15,704 nt of DNA, from positions 1 through 15,704 of the forward strand of contig SVUH01000034.1 of the NCBI GenBank assembly GCA_015063335.1, read 5' to 3'. Both the position numbers and the translations under genes were made by a program. Shown piece after piece: positions 7,584 through 13,845 of this stretch (position 1 is its first letter; every line of letters starts with the position of its first letter). A model generated the notes under the pieces. It saw only the letters and a program-made list of their open reading frames with translations. It was not told where the DNA came from and made no database searches. Source of the stretch: Oscillospiraceae bacterium (lineage in GTDB: Bacteria > Bacillota_A > Clostridia > Oscillospirales > CAG-272).

Positions 7584-8528
7584 ATGTACAGAATCGGTGT
7601 TGACCTTGGCGGTACAAATATTGCCGTAGGTATAGTAAACGAGGAGCTTCAGCTCGTCAAAAAAATTAGCACCCCCACGGGAGCGACTCGCCCCGGTGAG
7701 GAGATAGTTGCGGATATTGCCGCTCTTTGCAGAAAGGTTTGCGAGGAGATGGGAATTTCTCTTTCGGACGTTGTAAGCATAGGAATAGCAACCCCGGGTA
7801 TTGCTAACCACGACACGGGAGTGGTTGAGTATGCAAACAACCTGCCCTTCCACAAATTCCCCATAGCAGATATGCTCAAAAAGGCACTTGATACGGATAT
7901 TCCCGTAAAGATCGAGAACGACGCTAATGCGGCGGCGTGGGGAGAAGCCTGCGCGGGTGCGGCAAAGGGCACGAGGAACAGCGTTATGATAACGCTCGGA
8001 ACGGGTGTTGGCGGCGGAATAATCCTTGATAACAAGGTCTACTCCGGCTTTAATTACGCGGGCGGAGAGCTTGGTCATATCGTTATAGAGGTTGACGGAG
8101 CGCCCTGCTCCTGCGGCAGACGCGGTTGTTGGGAGGCGTATTCCTCCGCAACGGCACTCATTCGCATGACCAAGGAAAAGATAGAGGAGTGCCGCGCTAC
8201 GGGCAGACACACTATTATGGCGGACGCCCCCAGAGTATCGGGCCGCACGGCTTGCGACGCTATGCGTGCAGGTGACGAGGCAGGAAAAGAGGTTTACGAC
8301 AAGTATATCAAGTACCTCGCATGCGGACTTGCTAACATTATAAACATATTCCAGCCCGAGGTTATTTCTCTCGGCGGTGGAGTTTCGGGAGAGGGACAGT
8401 CGCTTATCGACTCGCTGCTTCCCATCGTGCGCAAGGAACAGTACGGCGGAACCGTTGTTGCACTTACCGATATCCGTATCGCAAAGCTTGGAAACGACGC
8501 GGGAATTATCGGCGCGGCAATGCTTTAA
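7584..8528 (+). CDS. glcK: ROK-family glucokinase
   Basis: A 314-residue cytoplasmic sugar kinase that most likely phosphorylates glucose to glucose 6-phosphate with ATP. It opens with the phosphate-binding DLGGTN (7-12), has the catalytic aspartate in ENDANAAAWGEA (~113), a second phosphate loop TLGTGVGGG (~138-145), and the ROK zinc motif: His in GELGHIV (~165) and CSCGRRGCWE (C175, C177, C182). No N-terminal helix-turn-helix is present, so it is a kinase rather than a ROK repressor. The ATG has GGAGA seven bases upstream; a TTG 18 bases further up is less likely. Substrate specificity (glucose versus N-acetylmannosamine or fructose) cannot be fixed from sequence alone; the motif set is closest to glucokinases. 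Own promoter and terminator. Confidence 0.9.
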   Translation: MYRIGVDLGGTNIAVGIVNEELQLVKKISTPTGATRPGEEIVADIAALCRKVCEEMGISLSDVVSIGIATPGIANHDTGVVEYANNLPFHKFPIADMLKKALDTDIPVKIENDANAAAWGEACAGAAKGTRNSVMITLGTGVGGGIILDNKVYSGFNYAGGELGHIVIEVDGAPCSCGRRGCWEAYSSATALIRMTKEKIEECRATGRHTIMADAPRVSGRTACDAMRAGDEAGKEVYDKYIKYLACGLANIINIFQPEVISLGGGVSGEGQSLIDSLLPIVRKEQYGGTVVALTDIRIAKLGNDAGIIGAAML

Positions 8529-8543
8529 TTTTAATAAAACAAG

Positions 8544-8573
8544 AAAACGGACTGCTTTTGCAGTCCGTTTTTT
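8544..8573 (+). terminator. Intrinsic terminator after glcK
   Basis: AAAACGGACTGC (8544-8555), TTTT loop, exact complement (8560-8571) and a run of T. It lies about 15 bases after the glucokinase stop. Confidence 0.93.
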
Positions 8574-8586
8574 ATTGTAAAACGAA

Positions 8587-8609
8587 AACCACGCGATAGT
8601 CGTGTGGTT
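8587..8609. repeat. Short hairpin at the start of the glcK-pfkA intergenic region
   Basis: AACCACGCGA (8587-8596) pairs with TCGTGTGGTT (8600-8609) over ten positions with one G-T wobble and a 3-nt loop. It follows the glcK terminator and has no T-tract on the plus strand. Function unknown. Confidence 0.6.
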
Positions 8610-8670
8610 CAATAGAGGTTAACCGGTGAGAAAATAAAAAATAGAGGGATAAGACAGATTGAAAAGTGTG

Positions 8671-8920
8671 TTTGTAGGGACAGGCGGTCTACTGCGGTTC
8701 GGTCACGTTCGCGTTCTAACACCACCCCGTGGTGTTATTCATTGCGCTCACGCCGCTTCGCTACCTCGACTGTCCGAGAAAAACGATAAGTAAAGAGAAA
8801 ACTCATGATAAGCGGATAAACATCATTTTAAGATAGGTAGGGGAGTGCCTTGGTGCTCCCGTATGTGCAAGATTTGAATTTATGCTAAAATGGACAGTCG
8901 AGGACGCCTGTCCCTACAAA
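8671..8920. repeat. 250-bp nested palindromic element (MITE-like)
   Basis: The ends are a perfect 16-bp inverted repeat, TTTGTAGGGACAGGCG (8671-8686 and, inverted, 8905-8920). Inside, CCTCGACTGTCC (8764-8775) is inverted at 8892-8903, ATTTTA (8825-8830) at 8886-8891, and an innermost near-palindrome GGGAG...CTCCC spans 8841-8860. The right arm is continuous over 35 bases, whereas the left arm carries two interruptions of 77 and 49 bp; the first contains a perfect 9-bp hairpin (8717-8725 with 8729-8737). There is no open reading frame and no clear target duplication. The surrounding non-coding DNA (8529-9009) otherwise holds only the two terminators and a small hairpin. Confidence 0.8.
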
Positions 8921-8976
8921 AATAACAAGACTAAATTGTGCGCAGCCAGTAGTATTAGGGCAATGCTTGAAAACAA

Positions 8977-9005
8977 AAAATCCCGCCGTTGTACGGCGGG
9001 ATTTT
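8977..9005 (-). terminator. Intrinsic terminator after pfkA
   Basis: A 13-bp perfect stem (8977-8989 with 8993-9005) with a 3-nt loop and core TCCCGCCGT. On the minus strand it is followed by a T-rich tract and starts five bases after the pfkA stop. Confidence 0.92.
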
Positions 9006-9009
9006 ATTC

Positions 9010-10098
9010 TTATTTACAAACGTCGTAAACCATTTTGTAGAGGGTATTGATCTCCTCTGTGCGCTTTGCGCATATCTTGCGCATCTCGGCGATCTCGTTC
9101 TCGGAGAAGCCATCAAGATCGTTTTCCTCGAGCTTGTTCTTATACATACGGTCGGTAGTAAGAGCGAAAACGATATCAAGGTCGGTTATATTACCGTCGT
9201 CCTCGATAACAACTCTATTGCTCTTTCCGTCAAGAAGCAGGTCAACTGCTTTGATTCCCATCTTGGTTGCTGTGAGTCTGTCACGGAGTGTGGGAGAACC
9301 GCCGCGAACGACGTGAGCCAAACGCAAGAACTTTGTTTCGACACCCGTGTGCTCCGGTATTTTGTTGCGGAGAATTTCTCCGTAAGGAACGGAATTTCCG
9401 TTTGCGTCGGTAGCAAAAACACCCTCGCTGACAACTACGATCATTCCGCGCTTTCCGGCAGCTTTTGCCGCCTTTATGCTCTCGAATGCGAGCTTTTCGT
9501 CAAAGGGGATCTCGGGAATACAAACGGCAACAGCGCCTGCGGCAATACCCGTCATAAGAGCGATCTGACCGCAGTCACGTCCCATGACCTCAACAACGTT
9601 GCAGCGCGCGTGAGACTCGCAGGTATCACGGAGTCTGTCAACCGCGTCAAGAACGGTATTCATAGCGGTGTCAAAGCCTACGGTGTAGTCGGTAGCGGTG
9701 ATATCGTTGTCGATAGTGCCCGTAACGCCGATGGTGGGAATGCCGTGTAGAGTAAGATCGGTAGCTCCGCGGAACGTTCCGTCTCCTCCGATAGCAACGA
9801 TAGCGTCTATATCGAATTTCTTGCAGGTAGCAATAGCCTTCTGCATACCCTCTTCGGTCTTGAACTCCTTGCATCTGTTCGAATAAAGCAAGGTACCGCC
9901 GTGCGTAATTACGTTAGAAACGGAGTGGCTTGTCAAGGGAGTTATATTCTCATTTATAAGGCCGCTGTATCCGCCGATTATACCCATTACCTCAACGCCC
10001 TGTTCAAGAGCCTTGCGGGTGATTGCGCGTATAGCCGCATTCATTCCTGGAGCGTCTCCGCCAGACGTAAGCACGCCGATCCTTCTGAATTTTTTCAT
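9010..10098 (-). CDS. pfkA: ATP-dependent 6-phosphofructokinase
   Basis: Phosphorylates fructose 6-phosphate to fructose 1,6-bisphosphate, the committed step of glycolysis, in the cytoplasm. In 362 residues it shows TSGGDAPGMN (11-20), GGDGT (104-108), GTIDND with the catalytic aspartates (127-132) and MGRDCG (172-177). Glycine in GGDG, rather than GGDD, and GTIDND, rather than PKTIDND, point to ATP and not pyrophosphate as donor; this is inferred from family knowledge. The C-terminus is about 40 residues longer than the 320-residue Bacillus/E. coli enzymes. The start has GAGG eight bases upstream. It is convergent with glcK, has a consensus promoter with two palindromes, and is separated from the upstream cinA gene, so it is probably transcribed alone. 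Confidence 0.95.
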   Translation of the reverse strand: MKKFRRIGVLTSGGDAPGMNAAIRAITRKALEQGVEVMGIIGGYSGLINENITPLTSHSVSNVITHGGTLLYSNRCKEFKTEEGMQKAIATCKKFDIDAIVAIGGDGTFRGATDLTLHGIPTIGVTGTIDNDITATDYTVGFDTAMNTVLDAVDRLRDTCESHARCNVVEVMGRDCGQIALMTGIAAGAVAVCIPEIPFDEKLAFESIKAAKAAGKRGMIVVVSEGVFATDANGNSVPYGEILRNKIPEHTGVETKFLRLAHVVRGGSPTLRDRLTATKMGIKAVDLLLDGKSNRVVIEDDGNITDLDIVFALTTDRMYKNKLEENDLDGFSENEIAEMRKICAKRTEEINTLYKMVYDVCK

Positions 10099-10129
10099 AT
10101 TGTATACCTCGTATATGCTTCATAAAATA

Positions 10130-10150
10130 ATATTTCAATGTTTGAAATAT
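10130..10150. promoter_or_regulatory. Palindrome over the predicted pfkA transcription start (candidate operator)
   Basis: A perfect 9-bp inverted repeat ATATTTCAA-N3-TTGAAATAT placed right after the -10 box, covering roughly positions -4 to +16 of the predicted transcript. Position and symmetry fit a repressor operator. It does not match the consensus I know for CcpA or Rex. Confidence 0.5.
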
Positions 10151-10151
10151 C

Positions 10152-10180
10152 ATTATAATACAGAAGCAGAAAAATGTCAA
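10152..10180 (-). promoter_or_regulatory. Perfect consensus sigma-A promoter of pfkA
   Basis: On the minus strand TTGACA (10180-10175), 17-bp spacer, TATAAT (10157-10152). A second inverted repeat, TCAAGA-N4-TCTTGA (10177-10192), overlaps the -35 box. Confidence 0.9.
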
Positions 10181-10205
10181 GAAAAATCTTGATTTTTGTA
10201 AAATT

Positions 10206-11486
10206 TTATCTGTTTTTAATGTTCGTTAGGTCGGATACGGCTTTTAGTGCCATATCGAGCGCATTTGTCGCGCTAACTGTTCTTATATAGTCTCTGCTTC
10301 TCATTGCGGAAAGCGTAAGCTTGCGAAAATCCTCGCCGTTTTTGGTCGAAACACCTATAAATACAGTTCCGACGGGAGTCTCGGGTGTGCCGCCGGTAGG
10401 ACCTGCGAGCCCCGTTGCGGAAACGGCAATATCCGTACCGAGCCGCTCTCTTGCGCCGCGCGCCATTTCCATTGCGGTTTGGGCAGAAACCGCGCCGTGC
10501 TCGCTAAGCGTGTCGGCGCTTACTCCGAGAAGCCTTTGCTTGATTTCGTTGGTATATGTGACACAGCCTCCAAAAAATACGTCGGAGCAGCCTGCCACGG
10601 CGGTAATGCGCTCTGCAATGAGTCCGCCTGTGCAGGACTCGGCAGTGCACAGTGTGAGAGAGTGCTCGTGAAGCGCATTTACGAGAGCGTGCTCGAGTGA
10701 GTCAACGTTTATTCCGTAAACGTATTTGCCTACCTCACTCTCTAAAATTTTATCTATGGTTTCATCGCACATTTTGCGCGCGTCCGCTTCGCTCCCTGCT
10801 TTTGCGGTGACGCGGAGTCTGACCTCGCCCTCCTTGCAGTAGGGAGCTACTGTGGGGTTTACTGAGTCGGTCATAACGGATTTTATTTTTTCCTCAACGG
10901 CGCTCTCGCCCATGCCGAAAACGTGGACGTTCTCGCTGACGAGAACAGAGTCGGTCCTTTCCTTTAAATAAGGAGCAACTTCTTCATTGAATATCGGGAT
11001 AAGCTCCCCGGGTGGTCCGGGGAGCATTATTACTGTTTTGTTTGTTTTTTCGCTGTATATCGCAAGCGCGGGCGCTGTGCCGTAGTTGTTGTTGAAGACG
11101 CGGGCCGTTCGGGGCATCATGGCTTGCTTTTTGTTGTTTTCAGTCATGATCCTTCCGGTGCGGGCAAAATAGTCCTTTATTCTTGCGAGCGACTCGGAAT
11201 GCTCCTCAAGAGGAAGTTCGAGGCACTCTGCTACGGTTTCCTTTGTAAGGTCGTCGTAGGTCGGACCGAGTCCGCCGCTGGTTATAACCAAGTCCGCCGA
11301 ATCAAGCGCACTTTTGAGTGCCGCTTCGAGTCTTTGAGAATTGTCACCCACAGCGGTATGGCGGTAAACGCAAATGCCAAGCTCAGCTAAGCGCTGCGAG
11401 AGAAACGCGGCATTGGTATTCACTATATCTCCAAGCAAAAGCTCAGTTCCGACACAGAGTATCTCTGCGGTTGCGATCTTGTTCAT
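10206..11486 (-). CDS. cinA: CinA-family protein (competence/damage-inducible; nicotinamide-nucleotide amidase type)
   Basis: A 426-residue two-domain protein. The N-terminal MoCF/molybdopterin-binding-like domain covers about residues 6-170, with VGTELLLGDIVNTN and VITSGGLGPTYDDLT. A linker region follows. The C-terminal CinA domain (~265-415) shows the serine motif TAESCTGGLIAERIT and SATGLAGPTGGTPE. In bacteria the C-terminal domain deamidates nicotinamide mononucleotide to nicotinate mononucleotide, and the N-terminal domain is linked to ADP-ribose hydrolysis. It starts 18 bases after mscS, with only a modest AAAGG site upstream, so it is probably expressed with mscS. The recA and pgsA neighbours often seen are absent. 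One detail: GPTGGT replaces the common GPGGGT. Confidence 0.93.
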   Translation of the reverse strand: MNKIATAEILCVGTELLLGDIVNTNAAFLSQRLAELGICVYRHTAVGDNSQRLEAALKSALDSADLVITSGGLGPTYDDLTKETVAECLELPLEEHSESLARIKDYFARTGRIMTENNKKQAMMPRTARVFNNNYGTAPALAIYSEKTNKTVIMLPGPPGELIPIFNEEVAPYLKERTDSVLVSENVHVFGMGESAVEEKIKSVMTDSVNPTVAPYCKEGEVRLRVTAKAGSEADARKMCDETIDKILESEVGKYVYGINVDSLEHALVNALHEHSLTLCTAESCTGGLIAERITAVAGCSDVFFGGCVTYTNEIKQRLLGVSADTLSEHGAVSAQTAMEMARGARERLGTDIAVSATGLAGPTGGTPETPVGTVFIGVSTKNGEDFRKLTLSAMRSRDYIRTVSATNALDMALKAVSDLTNIKNR

Positions 11487-11504
11487 AAAAATAACCTTTC
11501 GATT

Positions 11505-12341
11505 TTATTTTGACATATGAACGTCGAGATGGGGGAAGGGAATCTCCACCTTTGCCTCTGCCAAGGACTTGTCGAGAGCCTCGTAGAGGTCACTCTTAAG
11601 AACGCCGTAATCACCTTTCTTGCACCATACGCGAACGGTGATCTCAATAGAGGATTCTTTCATGGCTGTCATGCGAACGAAGGGAGCGGGATCGGTAAGA
11701 GCTGCGCTTTGAGCCGCGATAGTGGACTCTATAACCTGCTTTGCCTTCTCAATGTCTGTACCGTAGGCAACGTCAAGAGCGAGGTCAAGACGGCGAAGAT
11801 CCTTGCGGGAGTAGTTAACGATAACGGAGTCGGTAAGAATAGCATTGGGAACGCTTACAGTGAGGTTGTCACCCGTTGCAAGCTGGGTGTAGAAAATGCC
11901 AACCTCATCAACAGTGCCGCTTTTTCCGCTGATCTCGACGAAATCACCAACGCTGATGGGCTTAAAGAACAAAAGCATTATTCCGCCAACAAGGTTGGAG
12001 AATGCGCCCTTTACAGCCAAAGCAACGGCAGCACCTACGGATGCAAGCACGGTTATGACCGATGCCATGGGAACGCCTAGGATCGCTATTACTGCTATAA
12101 GTACTACTGCGTAAGAGCCGAATTTAACGGCACTCTGGAGAAAAGTGGTTGCTGTGGGGTCTGCGCCCTTAAGCTTTTTTGCGTTTTTCATCTTTTTGAG
12201 AACAACCTTAATTACAATATGTCCTACTATAAAAACAGCGAGTGCGGCGATAAGGCGCCAAGCTACGTCTACGCAGAAGCCTACGAAGGACTGCGCAATA
12301 CCGAGAGAAAGATTGAAAAATGAGTTGAGTATTTCAGGCAT
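11505..12341 (-). CDS. mscS: MscS-family small-conductance mechanosensitive channel
   Basis: Inner-membrane channel releasing solutes on hypo-osmotic shock. The 278 residues give three hydrophobic segments: about 24-47, 70-90 and the pore helix with GAAVALAVKGAFSNLVGGIMLL (~97-125; glycine/alanine packing). The beta domain follows (ISVGDFVEISGKSGTVDEVGIF, then VSVPNAIL) and an alpha/beta C-terminal domain ending in IPFPHLDVHM, a typical MscS ending. Length is close to that of E. coli MscS (286). AAAGGA sits about nine bases before the ATG. It is first in a two-gene unit with cinA and divergent from the radical SAM gene. Confidence 0.94.
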   Translation of the reverse strand: MPEILNSFFNLSLGIAQSFVGFCVDVAWRLIAALAVFIVGHIVIKVVLKKMKNAKKLKGADPTATTFLQSAVKFGSYAVVLIAVIAILGVPMASVITVLASVGAAVALAVKGAFSNLVGGIMLLFFKPISVGDFVEISGKSGTVDEVGIFYTQLATGDNLTVSVPNAILTDSVIVNYSRKDLRRLDLALDVAYGTDIEKAKQVIESTIAAQSAALTDPAPFVRMTAMKESSIEITVRVWCKKGDYGVLKSDLYEALDKSLAEAKVEIPFPHLDVHMSK

Positions 12342-12382
12342 TTTTTGATTTCCTTTCTTAATAAAAAATTTTACATAATCAT

Positions 12383-12388
12383 ATTATA
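12383..12388 (-). promoter_or_regulatory. Possible -10 box of the mscS-cinA unit
   Basis: TATAAT on the minus strand, about 41 bases before the mscS start. No good -35 match is found at 16-18 bp, so this is a partial promoter call. Confidence 0.4.
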
Positions 12389-12440
12389 CCCAAAAATTTA
12401 GCGATTTCGTTTATTGCATATAGATTTTTTGTAAATTATG

Positions 12441-12469
12441 TTGCCATTGGGCGAGAAATGATGTATAAT
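12441..12469 (+). promoter_or_regulatory. Sigma-A promoter of the radical SAM gene
   Basis: TTGCCA (12441-12446), 17-bp spacer, TATAAT (12464-12469). The predicted leader is only about 19 nt and contains the strong AAGGAG ribosome-binding site (12481-12486) eight bases before the ATG. Confidence 0.75.
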
Positions 12470-12494
12470 TTTAAAAAAGGAAGGAGTTGAGGAT

Positions 12495-13403
12495 ATGGAA
12501 TGCACGCTTTGCCCGAGAATGTGCGGGGTGCGGCGCGACAAGGGAGAGCTCGGCGTTTGCGGACAGACCGAGAAAATGAAAATAGCGCGCATCTCGCTTC
12601 ATCGCTTTGAGGAGCCGCCCGTAAGCGGCAAGTCAGGCTCTGGCACAGTATTCTTTTGCGGGTGCTCATTAGGGTGCGTTTTTTGCCAGAACAGGGATAT
12701 AAGCCGTTCACAGACTGTCGGAAATTTTTATACTCCCCGAGAGCTTGCAGACGCAATTGTGGAGCTTGAGAAAAAGGGAGCTGCTAACATAAACCTCGTT
12801 ACTCCCACGCACTTTTCGGATGGTGTTATAGCAGCGCTCAAAATAGCAAAGCCAAGGCTGAATATACCGGTGCTTTATAACACCTCGGGTTACGAGAGGG
12901 TAGAAACGCTTCGCCGCTACGAGGGACTTGTAGATATTTATATGCCCGATTTTAAGTATATGTCAAAAGAGAACGCTGCGCTATACTCGTCCGCGCCCGA
13001 TTACCCCGACGTGGCACGCGCCGCGCTATGCGAGATGTATCGGCAGGTGGGTGCTTGCAAATACGGCGAGGACGGTATGCTTGTTCGCGGAATGCTTGTA
13101 AGACATCTCGTGCTTCCCGGCTGTCGGAGGGATAGTATAGACGTTTTGACCGCTCTTACGAAAACACTTCCAAAGGAAGATATCCTTGTGAGTATTATGA
13201 GCCAGTACACGCCCGATTTTGCCATGGACTGTCCTCATAAAAACTTACACCGCCGACTGACTCGGTTTGAGTATGAGTCTGTTGCGGACTTTGCGGCTGC
13301 TCTCGGAATAAACGGCTTTATACAAGAGCTTTCATCTGCCAAAAAGGACTATACACCCGATTTTCTCGAAAACCCTACTTTTCTTTTTCAAAAGAAAAGG
13401 TAA
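12495..13403 (+). CDS. Radical SAM protein, COG1313/PflX type (pyruvate formate-lyase activase-like)
   Basis: A 302-residue radical SAM enzyme. The SAM/4Fe-4S site is C57-x3-C61-x2-C64 in CSLGCVFCQN. An extra N-terminal cysteine set (C3, C6, C10 and C22 in CTLCPRMCG...GVCG) may bind a second metal site. Family landmarks follow: LVTPTHF, YNTSGYE, DIYMPDFKYMS, VRHLVLPG and MSQYTP. These place it in the PflX group, often labelled putative glycyl-radical-enzyme activating enzyme; the substrate of this group is unknown and no pyruvate formate-lyase gene is in the window. Odd point: residues 294-302 (PTFLFQKKR) and the stop are encoded by the first hairpin of the composite repeat, so the native C-terminus seems to end near TPDFLEN. 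Catalytic residues are intact, so it is probably functional. Confidence 0.9.
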   Translation: MECTLCPRMCGVRRDKGELGVCGQTEKMKIARISLHRFEEPPVSGKSGSGTVFFCGCSLGCVFCQNRDISRSQTVGNFYTPRELADAIVELEKKGAANINLVTPTHFSDGVIAALKIAKPRLNIPVLYNTSGYERVETLRRYEGLVDIYMPDFKYMSKENAALYSSAPDYPDVARAALCEMYRQVGACKYGEDGMLVRGMLVRHLVLPGCRRDSIDVLTALTKTLPKEDILVSIMSQYTPDFAMDCPHKNLHRRLTRFEYESVADFAAALGINGFIQELSSAKKDYTPDFLENPTFLFQKKR

Positions 13404-13438
13404 GCACTTACTTTTCTTTTAAAAAAGAAAAGGTAAGC
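13374..13438 (+). repeat. Two tandem A/T hairpins of the composite repeat, right copy
   Basis: Hairpin 1 pairs CTTTTCTTTT (13378-13387) with AAAAGAAAAG (13390-13399), and overlaps the last nine codons and stop of the radical SAM gene. Hairpin 2 pairs 13411-13420 with 13423-13432, extended by CTTA/TAAG. Two such hairpins in a row also follow the RNHCP gene at the left edge, in the same orientation relative to the gene. There is no T-tract, so they are not classical terminators. Confidence 0.85.
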
Positions 13439-13640
13439 AAAAGAAAACTATACCTTGGTTTGTGCTCTCTCTTTTATTTATCATATAGAAAAAGAAAGCA
13501 AAAGAAAACTATACCTTGGTTTGTGCTCTCTCTTTTATTTATCATATAGAAAAAGAAAGCAAAAGAAAACTATACCTTGGTTTGTGTTCCCTCTTTTATT
13601 TATCATATAGAAAAAGAAAGCAAAAGAAAAATACACCTTG
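13437..13640 (+). repeat. 61-bp tandem repeat, about 3.3 copies
   Basis: Units start at 13437, 13498, 13559 and 13620, an exact 61-bp period. The first two are identical, the third differs in a couple of bases (GTGTTCCCTC for GTGCTCTCTC), and the fourth is a degenerate partial copy. Each full unit carries the core TACCTTGGTTTGT (13451, 13512, 13573), the reverse complement of the two cores in the left array. No unique spacers, so not CRISPR; no credible coding frame. Confidence 0.92.
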
Positions 13641-13666
13641 ATTTTGTTGTATATCTAAATAAAAAT

Positions 13667-13700
13667 GAAAGACGGCGGTACGTAGGGTCCGCCGTCTTTC
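13667..13700 (-). terminator. Hairpin, likely terminator for lysS, also a repeat module
   Basis: GAAAGACGGCGG (13667-13678) pairs perfectly with 13689-13700 around a 10-nt loop. On the minus strand it is followed by a T-rich tract (TTTCATTTTTATTT), fitting a terminator for the synthetase gene. Bases 13662-13691 also match, inverted, the module at 211-240 (about 25 of 30 by eye), so it belongs to the composite repeat family. Confidence 0.65.
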
Positions 13701-13760
13701 TACATCAGAAAACGCAAAACTTTATTTAAAATTTAAATTTCCGTCTTTTGCTATGTGAGC

Positions 13761-13786
13761 AAAAACTTTAAAGGTTTAAAGTTTTT
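13761..13786. repeat. A/T-rich 12-bp hairpin downstream of lysS
   Basis: AAAAACTTTAAA (13761-13772) pairs with TTTAAAGTTTTT (13775-13786) around GG. It overlaps an alternative 7-bp hairpin TTTTGCT/AGCAAAA (13746-13752 with 13758-13764), so the two are mutually exclusive. It may help terminate or protect the lysS transcript. Confidence 0.6.
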
Positions 13787-13791
13787 TGGCT

Positions 13792-13815
13792 CCACCTTTT
13801 GTACACAAAAGGTGG
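13792..13815. repeat. 24-bp near-perfect palindrome
   Basis: CCACCTTTTGT (13792-13802) and its exact complement (13805-13815) flank a 2-nt centre, 30 bases after the lysS stop. It has no adjacent T-tract. It could be a dispersed palindromic repeat, part of a terminator cluster, or a protein-binding site. Confidence 0.7.
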
Positions 13816-13845
13816 AAAACGCATCCCCCGCGTCCCCGCGTCTTC

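Noticed and set aside
7458..8612. Long minus-strand open frame over the glucokinase gene
   Set aside because: Antisense shadow of glcK; cysteine/arginine/serine-rich with no family features.
12495..13403. Functional link of the radical SAM protein to nifJ as a pyruvate formate-lyase activator
   Set aside because: It matches the PflX group of unknown substrate, no pyruvate formate-lyase gene is present, and the genes are about 7 kb apart in separate units.
13437..13640. CRISPR array suggested by regular direct repeats
   Set aside because: The whole 61-bp period is repeated, with no unique spacers, and there are no cas genes in the window.
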